Positions 30,701-38,749 of a stretch of DNA of 45,579 nt are shown one piece after another. The notes beneath the pieces were generated by a model. That model saw nothing but the letters and a program-made list of their open reading frames with translations. It did no database searches and was not told the origin of the DNA. How positions within the stretch are numbered: the stretch's first letter is position 1; the number at the start of each line of letters is the position of its first letter. The DNA lies in the IMG/VR virus record IMGVR_UViG_3300014839_000013, positions 1 to 45,579 of that record. One strand, written 5' to 3'. The DNA comes from a virus. A program made the translations under genes and the position numbers.

Positions 30701-31026
30701 TTGCAAGAGAATCTAAAATATTTATTGAATTAAAACCTTATACAAAAAGTTATTCATTATTTAGTGATAAAAACAATATCTCATTAATACAACTTGAAGC
30801 TTATTATGATAATGAGCAAAATACAATCGTGGTTAAAAAAATACCTCAATTAATAGGAAATTTATTTAATAAAATTTTTGAAACTGGACAATATTCCTTT
30901 ATATTTAATGAAAGAGAAAATCTCTTGCATATTTATATACTTAATACATATGATAAGGGTATGAGCGGACAAAGAAGTATAGTAAATAATGCGCGTTTTG
31001 GTGGATCCTCAATGACGAGTATATAA
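24700..31026 (+). CDS. Giant adhesin with four tandem beta-helix modules
   Basis: This 2108-residue protein starts at GTG 24700 overlapping the previous stop, with AGAGG upstream. Residues about 25-1625 consist of four successive modules of about 390-425 residues. Each begins with a F-x-S-[VI]-G strand, continues with I-x-x-G-[IV]-A-x-F and G-[VI]-G-x-x-[VI]-[ST]-[YF]-x-x-x-x-x-C-[YH]-L, and then runs into right-handed parallel beta-helix repeats rich in Asn ladders (NNIIKNC-like units). Modules start near nt 24778, 25966, 27142 and 28300. A short Thr-rich linker (VTTTPAP) precedes module four. Residues about 1625-2108 form a fifth partial helix and a different C-terminal domain. Such proteins are phage tailspikes or fibres that bind or cleave surface polysaccharide. 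Confidence 0.75.
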   Translation: MHQHPFGFNYPYGVSPLFKDDTPYYGKPLFFSVGDTGDYQTKDSNGDLFISIRAGIAHFSFPQVNPNLGIGDKVSFDGVYCLISEKIDQSNWYVTNTVGTPFIDIDIVPVTSITKVFNSLNAAIGGDSPELADYISYNLTGFDIQPNIICYSIQETNNILFKQKWTIDPSRYIKIYTPSSSAYECNSRQRHLGVLGNGYKLQATSIYDEALIVEQHNVEIKGLQITNASNGLHLTGTNINVINNIVANCGGVGISDWNTTGTLNHYIGNTIYSCTACGISVSNVLIPANNKISYLYNNTVVGCGIGVQLGSPDPKVQIYIKNQLCNWNETDYVIVGGTEIYGYNCVSRDNTVLNIPHIETSCFPASLVKFKDRSNNDYHLNTGDDGAIISGLNLSHDPYYSFNTDIDGDLIGDPWSIGSDYTAHKVVFSVGSTTDYIGPATITISDGIATFSVAQTGDAFGVGHLVTYNTSDTCYLIEKISTSKYRVALANGTAPADIIESAIVSVTPAFASLNAALDGSTSGIYTALGNTEDLVSLNLQIDVACYNISDSLALTTSDTWITDEIRNFKIYVPTDTVTQCNTIQKFAGKLGDGYQLQGNLEISIPYTKVDGIQNTFGSIKMLNAPNSMVLNCLSANPTTGILFESSFPGINVIANNLIYDGSGEGILIHCLETNINDTYYCYNNNTIKCTKGISFDTPVNTYSNIVVVKNHISQFNDDDYYIANQDSGRMIISNSVSSDATANKFENKTNTINKSLEFIDYINKDFHLSISDAFTINPGEDLSYNAQYPFSVDFDNEVRAPGYWNVGVDNFTNTCRNEVFYSIGAYQGFLQSFNSHITILNGIAYFDNAQSCAQLGIGDCITYNTSVKCYLAEKVNYYLWRVVTVFGAKPSDITLSPIVNIKRTFNTLKGAVDGASGVNFLNTTDLTSLGVHLNLVCYDDGVIDGDAITVSGWTTNVNNQIKIYTAWNTKTQSNKKNEHNGKWGNGYSLLVPDSDAVTIHNAWTTVQGLQIDGSNKNNGNKGISFDTSAGIVIKNNIIKNCESGIIRVDGVSLPVDDVIGNVIYDCKNGIHAVYCNVYNNTVIDCTVLGYSVGTDSVITNNIAQGSATNFNDGSIVTYCISSDGTATGTNCHTQTLDFIDKFNNDYHLSNSIHDAVALGHGLNLSSSFIRDINNNLIEDWSIGADCPLVTPLVTTTPAPIVHYKVYYSIGTNINDNQSGSGTNTISISSGIATFSVPQTSDSAPKIGVGDVVTYQNGLQCHLKEKISNTQWVVVNRYGISPDNIEHSLVNSIKRTFNSLYLAMNYGHESVYAMLGTKDLSGNNYQLNLPCYNDNPDFGSVMIAGWSTSSDYCINIYTPQNINTECNKSQRHKGKWNTNNSGQSTNPGGYNIIGTYNDALQINTVDYVKIEGIQAQSTSGDGNGIHLVNCNWNTVIANIAYGCSNDGICNESPYGMGNTFNHIVNNLCDSNFVGIHDIGTNYTSANNTSCIYNNTLVNNFRKGFLVELGGAYTSHVINSKNNMLQYNRGGAVQHIGTDTLNLLRCLSNDYTVTLPTSVECIPDQLIYFLDTNDKVYTLDPSRDQRAIGSGVDLSTDPDFSFSTDIAGRLRNPGYWNIGAFEYIPILGSGELITEVMTMRGYAISQKEFPPSILYLRKTVDRPNTFTSMDTLSAFLRQEIFGSYAIYIQGNEEFSGTVDFGARLGTGTQSKTITMQTDPSEQSDGPAILIALSNDGSAGAPLISDGSEQAKITFLNMKLRMSDSYYDEVFIKDTAHTSHIVIENCIVQLNNDTIVGNLPCKVEVINSQLIYRNTSGTTILYISKNTTNPNVIENTNIITYTESDIDFSTENSDSVYNCLLWNFSSFNQVFSNPNVINCISDKDPLFIEGQIISLNFIIAEVMRHTFMPQYLSPCRNAGYLDPDYSISTDILGRPRISEDTIDIGPYELSVFIAEFDVSQIRDVYQDKLFYNSNSEVFTTLKRQKIYRYLPQKFALNISTCNEFARESKIFIELKPYTKSYSLFSDKNNISLIQLEAYYDNEQNTIVVKKIPQLIGNLFNKIFETGQYSFIFNERENLLHIYILNTYDKGMSGQRSIVNNARFGGSSMTSI

Positions 31027-31027
31027 A

Positions 31028-34000
31028 ATGAAACGTTTTATTAATCCTCAAAAATCTACTTATTATAGCAATACTTTAGTGACGTTTTCAGATGAAAACA
31101 GGCCTATGTATACTGGTATTGTTAAAGGCTATAGTACTAAAAAATATAGTTGGATAAATGATTTTCTTTTTAAACATCGAACTAATTTTTCAACCAATTC
31201 TAATATCGCTTACGTTTCTTTTTTCAGTGATAGGGAAACAGTATATCAAGAATATGGAAATATTCCTGAATTATATATTCAATATCCATTTCTTCAAACT
31301 TATCAGCGAGAAAAGATTCCTAGCGCTTCTTATGAACTATCCTCACCTCAGTATAGAAAAATAGGACAGAAAAATACCGATTTTGATTTGATACAATTTA
31401 TTAATGCTTCTGGTAAATTATATAGTCAAAATGGTGAATTAAATATTAATCATTATTATAAATATGATCCAATATTTCACGCTGAAGGTTATAAAATATA
31501 CGGTTATCCAAATAATAAATCAAAATTTATTTGGATAACTAATTATGAATTTGGAGATCCGTTACAGACAGTCGATCAAACTAGATTAAATTTATCAAAT
31601 TTTGTTATTAATCTTGGTAATAATCAAAGCGATGTAGATCCAGATAGCAGACAATATGTGGAACTTAATGCTCCAGGCCACGTATCAAATGAAAGAGTAA
31701 TTGATTATAAAATTCAAATTGATCATAAAAATTTCTATTATTTCACTGACTTAAAAGAATGGGTTGTTTATTACACAAGAACTGAGTCTTTTAATGGTAA
31801 TGATAAAAAACCATATTTTGGGGCAGTAGTATGTTATGATATTAATAATAATGAAATGCATCCTTCAACTATACGATATTTCCCTGACGTATTGGTAGAT
31901 GGCAAAGTTGAGGCTGCAAAAATTATTATAACATGGCCTGAAAAAATTTCTGGAAAATGTGCATTTTATCCAGGCAATGTAAGTGGAGTACAAGATGATC
32001 AATCAAGATTTGTATGTCATATTTGCGATAAGATGTTTAATGATGATACTTATCCTATAATAAAAAAAGTGGTTGGTGGTGATGTTATTTATGATGGTAT
32101 AGATCTCGATACAGAAAGAAACAAAAGGCATTACGCCACCGTTATGACTGAACCTTATTTTATGACCAAAGCTATTAATAATGGAGTAATAGTAAAATAT
32201 AAATTTATTGATAAAAACAATAATGATATCAATTATGGAAATAATGAAAATACTTATATAGCCAATCCAGGTATATATCTTAAAATTAAATGTAATCTTG
32301 ACACTATTAAAGAAATAGATAGATTATTATCATTAGAAAATTATAATACTGATATTATTGATACTTTGATTATAAAAAATCCTGAAGAGAAACTTTTACC
32401 TAGTTCAGGCAGTTATTATAAAAAATTTAAAGATATAAGTATTCCTAATATTTTTTATCAACGTCAGGATGATGGAATTTTTGATTTATTATACAATCGG
32501 CTTGGAGAGACTGATCCATTTGCCAAACATGCCACATTTGTTATTCAAACGTGGAATGAAACTCAAGATAATTATTATGATGGTAAGCCTATTAATGATG
32601 GCAATCATTATATGAAGATTGCTGGAATTGGATTTTATACTGACACCGCTCTTAATGAATATAATAGTGTTATTGAAAATAAATATTTAGCGCTTTATTG
32701 TACGAATTACATCTCTGACAAATATGATGATGCTACCATTTTTTTAGATAATGGAGAAACGTCAGTTTTAAAAATTGATAGAAATGAAAAATTTAAACCA
32801 TTAATAAAACTTGATGGAATAAATGGTTATGTAAAAATATTGAAGAAAAATAAAACACTTCCTGTTACCCAAACCTCCGATGGTCAATATGAAGTTATTT
32901 ATACGGTCGAATTTCCTTATTGCCCAGGATCGTATACAGAACGATATAAAATGAATTTTTCTAGCGGGTATCAACCAACTCAAATACTTTATGTTGATAC
33001 TTATATCTCAGCTGGGAACAAGAAAATATATTCAGATGCACAACCAGTAACGGATTTTACTAATGATCGTAATATTTTATCTGGTGGCGATTCTTTTACT
33101 TATGTAAAATTTGCTGGATCTGGAGAATTTGTTACTACTATGAGATTTGAAGATGGTGGTGGAGTAGTTGCTGGTGATACATATGGAAAGCCAATTATTC
33201 TTTATCCTAAAAATAGAAATTTATTCTGTGAATCAAATTCTTCTTCTATTCCAGCTATGATTTCTTCTGAAATAAATGGGTCATCAGATTTAGAAGCGGC
33301 ATATAATTATCAGGTTACTTTAAAAAAACCTATTAGTTTTTATGATTGTCAGTTATTAATTCTAGCTGATAACAGAAGATGGAAATATGATGTTAAATAT
33401 GAACCTTATATTGGAAGAGAAAATCCTTCATATATATTTTCAATGGATGCATCTTCACTGTATAATGATTATAGAAAATTTCAAAAAAATAATGCATCAA
33501 TACCAGATATGAAAAGGTGGTTATACTGTTATATAAAAGGTTTGGCTACTACTTATGATAAAGATGGGGATGTAGATTTTTATTCTTCAGGTTCTGATAT
33601 AGAAATCGATGTATGGGATAGAAAGTCATTAATTACTCCAGTTACCACTACAACAACAAGAAGCCCAAGATCAAATACGCTCACATCTGTATCGGGCAAT
33701 TGGAGAAGTTTAACATTATCTCAGACGGATAGTGATAAAATAAAGGGTAATTTGATTATTGGAAGTTTATTTAAATATGGCAGTTCAACTTCAACCACGA
33801 CATCAGAACCAGTAATTGATGATTTTTGGACATATAGATTGGGATATTATAATCCAGTATTTTTACAACCAACAGACTTCCCAACTAATTTTAATTATGA
33901 AACTTATGACAGAAAATCTAATTTACTCTTATATGATTCAGTTCAAAAGATAAATTATCATGTAGCTTATATAAAATATTTAGAAGATATAGGGAGTGGT

Positions 34001-34477
34001 TATGAGGGTTTTGAGATTACAATTAAAAGAGATAATTTAAAACCCGAGCCATCTGGCGGTTCTGGACCATTACAACTTTATACTCCATTAACTTTTATTA
34101 ATAATTTTAAAGATTTTGAACTGTATTCAAATAGAGCTATTACAGTTGCTACTTCTAAAAATGAATGCGGATTATACAAACGATTTATCGATATAAGGAA
34201 AGATGATTATTTAGGTGATTGGAATCGATATGTTGATGATGATAATAAAATCTATTTAAGATTAAGGATTAATAGAAAAAGAACTTATCCAACAACCAAA
34301 ATTGATGTAGATAATGATGGTCTGCAATTTATTACCCAAGTCATATTAAACGCAAATAATCCTTGGAAAGATAAGGATAGTGGAGACTGGGATGAAGCCT
34401 TTGATTATACTAAAGTTGCATTCATAGAACAAGTTAAAAAATTAGGATTGACTTATTTTAAATTAGCTTCTCTCTAA
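31028..34477 (+). CDS. Large tail-fibre-cluster protein, unknown
   Basis: This 1149-residue protein starts immediately after the giant adhesin's stop. It is rich in Tyr, Asn and Asp, beta-rich, and has no recognised enzymatic motif. Two low-complexity Thr/Ser linkers (PVTTTTTRSP at about 870 and SSTSTTTSEP at about 920) divide a large N-terminal part from a C-terminal domain. The linkers match those of other fibre genes here, which marks it as part of the same surface apparatus, probably a fibre or baseplate appendage. Confidence 0.55.
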   Translation: MKRFINPQKSTYYSNTLVTFSDENRPMYTGIVKGYSTKKYSWINDFLFKHRTNFSTNSNIAYVSFFSDRETVYQEYGNIPELYIQYPFLQTYQREKIPSASYELSSPQYRKIGQKNTDFDLIQFINASGKLYSQNGELNINHYYKYDPIFHAEGYKIYGYPNNKSKFIWITNYEFGDPLQTVDQTRLNLSNFVINLGNNQSDVDPDSRQYVELNAPGHVSNERVIDYKIQIDHKNFYYFTDLKEWVVYYTRTESFNGNDKKPYFGAVVCYDINNNEMHPSTIRYFPDVLVDGKVEAAKIIITWPEKISGKCAFYPGNVSGVQDDQSRFVCHICDKMFNDDTYPIIKKVVGGDVIYDGIDLDTERNKRHYATVMTEPYFMTKAINNGVIVKYKFIDKNNNDINYGNNENTYIANPGIYLKIKCNLDTIKEIDRLLSLENYNTDIIDTLIIKNPEEKLLPSSGSYYKKFKDISIPNIFYQRQDDGIFDLLYNRLGETDPFAKHATFVIQTWNETQDNYYDGKPINDGNHYMKIAGIGFYTDTALNEYNSVIENKYLALYCTNYISDKYDDATIFLDNGETSVLKIDRNEKFKPLIKLDGINGYVKILKKNKTLPVTQTSDGQYEVIYTVEFPYCPGSYTERYKMNFSSGYQPTQILYVDTYISAGNKKIYSDAQPVTDFTNDRNILSGGDSFTYVKFAGSGEFVTTMRFEDGGGVVAGDTYGKPIILYPKNRNLFCESNSSSIPAMISSEINGSSDLEAAYNYQVTLKKPISFYDCQLLILADNRRWKYDVKYEPYIGRENPSYIFSMDASSLYNDYRKFQKNNASIPDMKRWLYCYIKGLATTYDKDGDVDFYSSGSDIEIDVWDRKSLITPVTTTTTRSPRSNTLTSVSGNWRSLTLSQTDSDKIKGNLIIGSLFKYGSSTSTTTSEPVIDDFWTYRLGYYNPVFLQPTDFPTNFNYETYDRKSNLLLYDSVQKINYHVAYIKYLEDIGSGYEGFEITIKRDNLKPEPSGGSGPLQLYTPLTFINNFKDFELYSNRAITVATSKNECGLYKRFIDIRKDDYLGDWNRYVDDDNKIYLRLRINRKRTYPTTKIDVDNDGLQFITQVILNANNPWKDKDSGDWDEAFDYTKVAFIEQVKKLGLTYFKLASL

Positions 34478-34516
34478 TGATTATAATAGCTATATTTAGA
34501 TATAGGAGGAGTATAA

Positions 34517-35656
34517 ATGAGTTCTAATTTACGGGCTGGAGCACTTGAGGGTTTTATCTGTGATTCAGCCGGCAATATTATTAGAAATGCCAATATAGTT
34601 ATAAGAGATAATGCCCCTGGCGGTTCTAATATCGTTGCATCAACCAACAGTGATGACTCTGGATATTTTATCACGACACCTTTGAAAAATGGAACTTATG
34701 ATATTTATGAATCTGGAGTAAAAACCTCAAGGACACTACATCTTCCACAGGGTCTTAATATCCAATCTTGGACTGCCACTCCAGATAATGTCCCGAGTAA
34801 TTTGCCAGTTTTTACACAAATGGATGAAACAAATGAAAACGATATTAATAAATTTCGTTATTATATTCAAATTGAAAATGACAATATTGATATTAAACAA
34901 CTAGATCATTTATTTCCAATATATAATTTTCCAATTAATGTACTATCCAGTGATTGGTATAATTTTTCAATTTTTCATGGACTCAATCAAGATTCAAGAA
35001 TAACTTCAACTAGATTCGACATTGAATATTACAATCCATTATTAACAGTTTCTGATATATATCGTAGACTGAGGTGGGTTGGAATACCAGCAATCAATTT
35101 TACCGCAGGTTCAAAATTAGTATTACCACTTGATTATTACTCAATGTGTTTTAATAGAATAAATAGTAATTCGATTTTTACAAATAATATAAAATATCAA
35201 GTCAAACAAGAATTAGAAGTTGTTACTATTTATGATGAATCAGACAATGATATGGCATTTAAAAATTTAGCCGATAGTATTGTTGTTGGTGATGTAGTAA
35301 AATTAACATTTTATCCTTCTACTACAACTACCACAACCACAACTCCAGCCCCTTCTGCAAGTATCTTTTATGGTATTTTTGTTAAAGAAACTGCTAAATA
35401 TTTATCTCCAGAAGAACTGCAAGTACATCGTTCTTTAATGTTTAAAAAATTAAAAAATTCAAATTATCAGTCAACACCAATAGAAACATTAAGTGAACAG
35501 AGCGGAATGTATATAATAGCAACTAAATATGATGGTTTTTTTAATGGAATTTCAAATATAGGATCTTCTGTAAATGAAAAATTTACTGTGATAGAAAATA
35601 TTTATGCTCAAGATGTAGCTAATGAATTATATAATTATAATGATATTCCTGGATAA
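34517..35656 (+). CDS. Fibre-cluster protein with carboxypeptidase-regulatory-like domain
   Basis: This 379-residue protein follows a strong ribosome site (AGGAGG at about 34504). Residues about 10-70 match the CarboxypepD_reg/CNA-B-like beta-sandwich: LEGFICDSAGNIIRNANIVI, then DDSGYFITTPLKNGTYDIYE. Such domains mediate protein-protein or protein-surface contacts in phage fibres. A beta-rich middle part (about 100-265) is followed by the linker STTTTTTTPAPSAS at about 267-281 and a C-terminal domain of about 95 residues. It is probably a structural accessory of the adhesin system. Confidence 0.6.
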   Translation: MSSNLRAGALEGFICDSAGNIIRNANIVIRDNAPGGSNIVASTNSDDSGYFITTPLKNGTYDIYESGVKTSRTLHLPQGLNIQSWTATPDNVPSNLPVFTQMDETNENDINKFRYYIQIENDNIDIKQLDHLFPIYNFPINVLSSDWYNFSIFHGLNQDSRITSTRFDIEYYNPLLTVSDIYRRLRWVGIPAINFTAGSKLVLPLDYYSMCFNRINSNSIFTNNIKYQVKQELEVVTIYDESDNDMAFKNLADSIVVGDVVKLTFYPSTTTTTTTTPAPSASIFYGIFVKETAKYLSPEELQVHRSLMFKKLKNSNYQSTPIETLSEQSGMYIIATKYDGFFNGISNIGSSVNEKFTVIENIYAQDVANELYNYNDIPG

Positions 35657-35658
35657 TC

Positions 35659-35678
35659 AGCCGACTGGGTGGCCGGCT
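35659..35678 (+). terminator. Intergenic hairpin after the fibre gene
   Basis: AGCCG at 35659-35663 pairs with CGGCT at 35674-35678 across a 10-nt loop, giving the only GC-rich structure in this gap. No T run follows, so it is a weak terminator at best and may instead be a transcript-stabilising or processing hairpin between the adhesin genes and the next gene. Confidence 0.35.
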
Positions 35679-35704
35679 TAACCTTCAAAAAGAGGAGCAG
35701 AATT

Positions 35705-36013
35705 ATGGAACAAAACGTGCCTAATAAGGAACTTCAACATAAGGCGGTAGCTTATGCTGTCCTTCATAAAGACGAAATGCCTGATGGTATTAAAAAGTTT
35801 ATTGAAGATCTTTACGGCTATGAAGAAACTGGCAAACGTCTTGAAGAAGTCAGAAGCCAAACAAGGGCTTCCCTCAGACAAATCGAAGAACAAATGACAC
35901 AGTTATACGGATCAATGGATGCGGTAATAAAAATAATAGCAAGAGAACTTGGGGATGCAAAAGTTCTTGAATTAAGCGCAAAGTATCAATTACCAGAAAA
36001 GTCCCAGGAGTAA
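35705..36013 (+). CDS. Small coiled-coil protein, unknown
   Basis: The start is ATG 35705 behind GAGGAG at 35692-35697. The 102-residue protein is highly charged and helical; the segment from about 45 to 75 (EETGKRLEEVRSQTRASLRQ onward) should form a coiled coil. No family is recognised. It lies 3 nt before a fibre-type gene, a place where small assembly factors are common. Confidence 0.5.
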   Translation: MEQNVPNKELQHKAVAYAVLHKDEMPDGIKKFIEDLYGYEETGKRLEEVRSQTRASLRQIEEQMTQLYGSMDAVIKIIARELGDAKVLELSAKYQLPEKSQE

Positions 36014-36016
36014 TGC

Positions 36017-36994
36017 ATGAGATTCACTATTAGTAAAAACGGTATCCAAGAAAGAGTGAATTATCTTATTGGAACCAATGATACAGATCCGTCTCCAGTT
36101 CCTACCATAGTTAAAGATAGTGGTCCTGCCACTTTAACTGATTGGTCTGCACAAGCCTCAATGATCACTAATATCAGACGACTTGTTAGGGGAATAACAG
36201 GGCAATCTTTAATTGGAAAAATCATGTCTGGTTTACAATTAACCCAGGCAACTACTGGGGGGTCAGAAATTTCAATAAGTAATGGTATTGGTTTTACTGT
36301 TGCTGGTAATATTATAATTCTAAATAAAAATATTACTAAAGATTTGTCGACAGCCGGTACTTATGAAATTTATTTGTTATATCAAGAAGCTTTCCTTGAT
36401 CCCACCGTAGCGCTTGATTATCATACTTCAGAAGTAATGGGGACATCTTTAACGCCAATTAATATTCTTGCCGACGATATATGTTCCAATACAGTCAATG
36501 ATGATTTAATTCGAGCACAAATAGCAATACACACAGTTACCTTATCAGAAAATGATGGACTATATCTTGGTACTGTTGAAGTTACTGGTACTATTGGCTC
36601 TTTTAATATGACTATAACTCCTGCGAATAATCAGGCAATATCAAAACATCTTAACGGAAGCTTTCAAGCAACACTAACTAATTTTGATACTATAGTGCCA
36701 GGTGTTGCTTATTATGAAGTTGTAGGAAACATATGTACTGTTCGCTTACCTGAGCTTCATGGAAATTCAAATGCAACAACACATAAATTAACTGGAATTC
36801 CAGACGTTATAATTCCGTCTGTTGCTACATTTTCCACAACAATTCCTATTAGTATGGCTAAAGGAATATGGAATCCTACAGCATTCTGGATTGATGTAAC
36901 ATCAGAATGGGGACTTACAGCAACAAATGGTGATGGTTTTGCGGCTGGAAATACGGAGGGTATTTGGCCCTGTACAATAATGTATTATCTTTGA
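36017..36994 (+). CDS. Tail fibre-like protein
   Basis: This 325-residue protein has a helical N-terminus, a beta-rich Thr/Ile/Asn-rich centre (SGGSEIS-like strands, GIGFTVAGNIIILNKN), and a C-terminal tip ending in IWPCTIMYYL. Similar Trp/Tyr-rich ends occur in receptor-binding tips of phage short fibres. It starts 3 nt after the coiled-coil gene. The fold call rests on composition and position only. Confidence 0.5.
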   Translation: MRFTISKNGIQERVNYLIGTNDTDPSPVPTIVKDSGPATLTDWSAQASMITNIRRLVRGITGQSLIGKIMSGLQLTQATTGGSEISISNGIGFTVAGNIIILNKNITKDLSTAGTYEIYLLYQEAFLDPTVALDYHTSEVMGTSLTPINILADDICSNTVNDDLIRAQIAIHTVTLSENDGLYLGTVEVTGTIGSFNMTITPANNQAISKHLNGSFQATLTNFDTIVPGVAYYEVVGNICTVRLPELHGNSNATTHKLTGIPDVIIPSVATFSTTIPISMAKGIWNPTAFWIDVTSEWGLTATNGDGFAAGNTEGIWPCTIMYYL

Positions 36995-37016
36995 ACTTAT
37001 ATAATAAGGAGTTATT

Positions 37017-37697
37017 ATGCACTACGCTCTTAGAGATGATCGTTACCCGATAGAGACAGCGGAACAAATCAAAACTGCGTCTGTTTATTTTTCTAATAAT
37101 CTTTCAAGATTTTCTCCATCTGACAGAGTTGAAATAGCAACCAATATGGAGAAACAGGCTGAAGTTTTAGGTGTTGAACTTAACCAACCTTGGGTCACAA
37201 ATTATAGTAGAATGATGAAAAAAGAAGCTTCATATTCTCCTGAATTTGAATCCAATATGAGGCGTAGAAAAGAGATTTGTGATGTTTATAATGTACAGAT
37301 TTCCGTCGGTGATAAAATGGTTAAGGCGGCTGAAATGGTCGATAAACTCATTGGTGAGAAAAATCAAACAGAACCAATACATATGGTGGCAGCTGTGGGT
37401 GAATTCGATAAACTGGCCAAATTGGAATACCATTATGACGACCGCATTATGGATCCTGTGTTTAGTGTTTTTGGTTCTCATGGCAATCCTGATTTTGACT
37501 TAGAAAAGATTGCCTGTTCTCTTACGGCAAAAACAATTAAAAAAGCTTCTAAAAATAAAGATTTTATGAAAAAGGTTGGTTCATTAATGGGCGCTGGTTT
37601 TGCTACTGATTTTGAAAAGAATCCAGTTGATATTTTTAAATCATTACCTCATCCTGAGCAACAACTAATGTCTGAACAAATATCCCAATTAAAATAA
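37017..37697 (+). CDS. Putative virion-associated protein, unknown
   Basis: This 226-residue helical protein follows the ribosome site AAGGAG at about 37005. It opens with YPIETAEQIKTASVYFSN and contains many Lys/Met/Glu helices. It includes the phrase FDLEKIA at about 165-171, which loosely resembles the short tag seen in the genes at 38483-40059. The role is unknown. It begins the short gene series leading to the portal, so head or neck proteins or internal virion proteins are possible. Confidence 0.45.
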   Translation: MHYALRDDRYPIETAEQIKTASVYFSNNLSRFSPSDRVEIATNMEKQAEVLGVELNQPWVTNYSRMMKKEASYSPEFESNMRRRKEICDVYNVQISVGDKMVKAAEMVDKLIGEKNQTEPIHMVAAVGEFDKLAKLEYHYDDRIMDPVFSVFGSHGNPDFDLEKIACSLTAKTIKKASKNKDFMKKVGSLMGAGFATDFEKNPVDIFKSLPHPEQQLMSEQISQLK

Positions 37698-37699
37698 AA

Positions 37700-38068
37700 A
37701 TGAAACAATTTGTTATATTTTTATTATCTATTATTATCAGTGCAACAGCATTTACAGCGATTGACTCTGTTACGGCATCAAATATTGTAAAAATTATAGA
37801 ACGCACTTGTAATAATTCTTTTGATTCAAAATGGACATTTTGTGCTATTGCAGAATATCCAATAGAAATGAAAGGAAAAGTAAAAGTTCCCGATCTTTCG
37901 CGTGGCAATATCTATTGTTGTAGGCCAGGAGTTGGTGGTATAGTATGGTCAGATAATGATACTGCTTGTATCTTAATAAAAAGATGGCTTAACAGTAAAG
38001 ATACCACCTATCAATTTATGTGGTTTGCTTTAAATAAAAATAAAGTAAAAATGATTCTTTTAAAATGA
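37700..38068 (+). CDS. Exported or membrane-anchored Cys-containing protein
   Basis: This 122-residue protein has a signal-peptide-like N-terminus: MKQFVIFLLSIIISATAFTA, a Lys followed by about 17 hydrophobic residues. The mature part has Cys residues at NERTC-like, TFC, IYCC and TAC positions, which may form disulphides outside the cytoplasm. Its stop overlaps the ATG of the XhlA-like gene (ATGA). A lysis or superinfection-exclusion role is conceivable from the pairing but unproven. Confidence 0.5.
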   Translation: MKQFVIFLLSIIISATAFTAIDSVTASNIVKIIERTCNNSFDSKWTFCAIAEYPIEMKGKVKVPDLSRGNIYCCRPGVGGIVWSDNDTACILIKRWLNSKDTTYQFMWFALNKNKVKMILLK

Positions 38069-38472
38069 CACAAAATTCTACAGGATCATCTATGGATAAT
38101 GGATTCAAGTTGTGGGCTGATTCAATTCAGTCTCAATTAAATGCTATGAATGAGACGTTAAAAAGTGTCAATGAAAATATGTTTAAAGTTACAGATATGG
38201 AAGCCTTTAAAACAGATGTATGTTTAGTAAGAGAACAACGGGTAAATGAACTTCATGAAAAAACAGAAGGATTAATTAAATTTAAAACTCAAATTTTAAC
38301 CATCGTTCTTGTAATTAACGTTTTATTTGCAGGTGCTATGTTTGCCCTGCAAGTTCTACAAATGCAAAATCTTAAAATTGAATTTAGAAACGCTACAGCA
38401 GTTACTACGGCTAATGAAGTGCAAACAGTAGTAAAAAAAATAGAATTAAAGAAATTGGCAGATTCAAAATAA
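38065..38472 (+). CDS. XhlA/holin-like protein: coiled coil plus one membrane helix
   Basis: This 135-residue protein has a charged coiled-coil N-terminus (about 15-75) and one clear hydrophobic helix at about 76-97 (ILTIVLVINVLFAGAMFALQV), then a short basic tail. This is the layout of XhlA-type proteins and of small holin-associated proteins, which anchor at the inner membrane. The translation overlaps the exported Cys protein by 4 nt. Its C-terminal IELKKLADSK resembles the N-terminal tag of the next six genes, which may be chance. Confidence 0.5.
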   Translation: MTQNSTGSSMDNGFKLWADSIQSQLNAMNETLKSVNENMFKVTDMEAFKTDVCLVREQRVNELHEKTEGLIKFKTQILTIVLVINVLFAGAMFALQVLQMQNLKIEFRNATAVTTANEVQTVVKKIELKKLADSK

Positions 38473-38482
38473 GGAAGTAATT

Positions 38483-38749
38483 ATGAACTTACAGGATATC
38501 ACAAAAAAAGCCTTTTATGATGAATTAAGCAAATTAGCAAGTGTCGGATCAGCTGCTAGATTATGGATGGCTGAAGCTAAAGGTATGTTTCCTAAAGGAA
38601 CTGCGGTTGGTGAGTTTTCTAGAGGAAAACTTCCTAAACAAGGAGGTTTTAAAATTCCAGGAACACCACAATCTTCAGTTGGAACAAGTTCGGCTGATTC
38701 TTTTTTATATCATGTTGGGAAAAGTTTACCCATTCAACAAATTAAATGA
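38483..38749 (+). CDS. Tagged miniprotein 1
   Basis: This 88-residue protein starts 7 nt after an AAGGAAG ribosome site. It begins with the shared tag (ITKKAFYDELSKLA at residues 6-19), then a Gly/Ser/Lys/Pro-rich basic, probably disordered tail with no known fold. The tag is shared with the five genes that follow. The stop overlaps the next ATG (ATGA), so translation is coupled. Function unknown. Confidence 0.6.
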   Translation: MNLQDITKKAFYDELSKLASVGSAARLWMAEAKGMFPKGTAVGEFSRGKLPKQGGFKIPGTPQSSVGTSSADSFLYHVGKSLPIQQIK

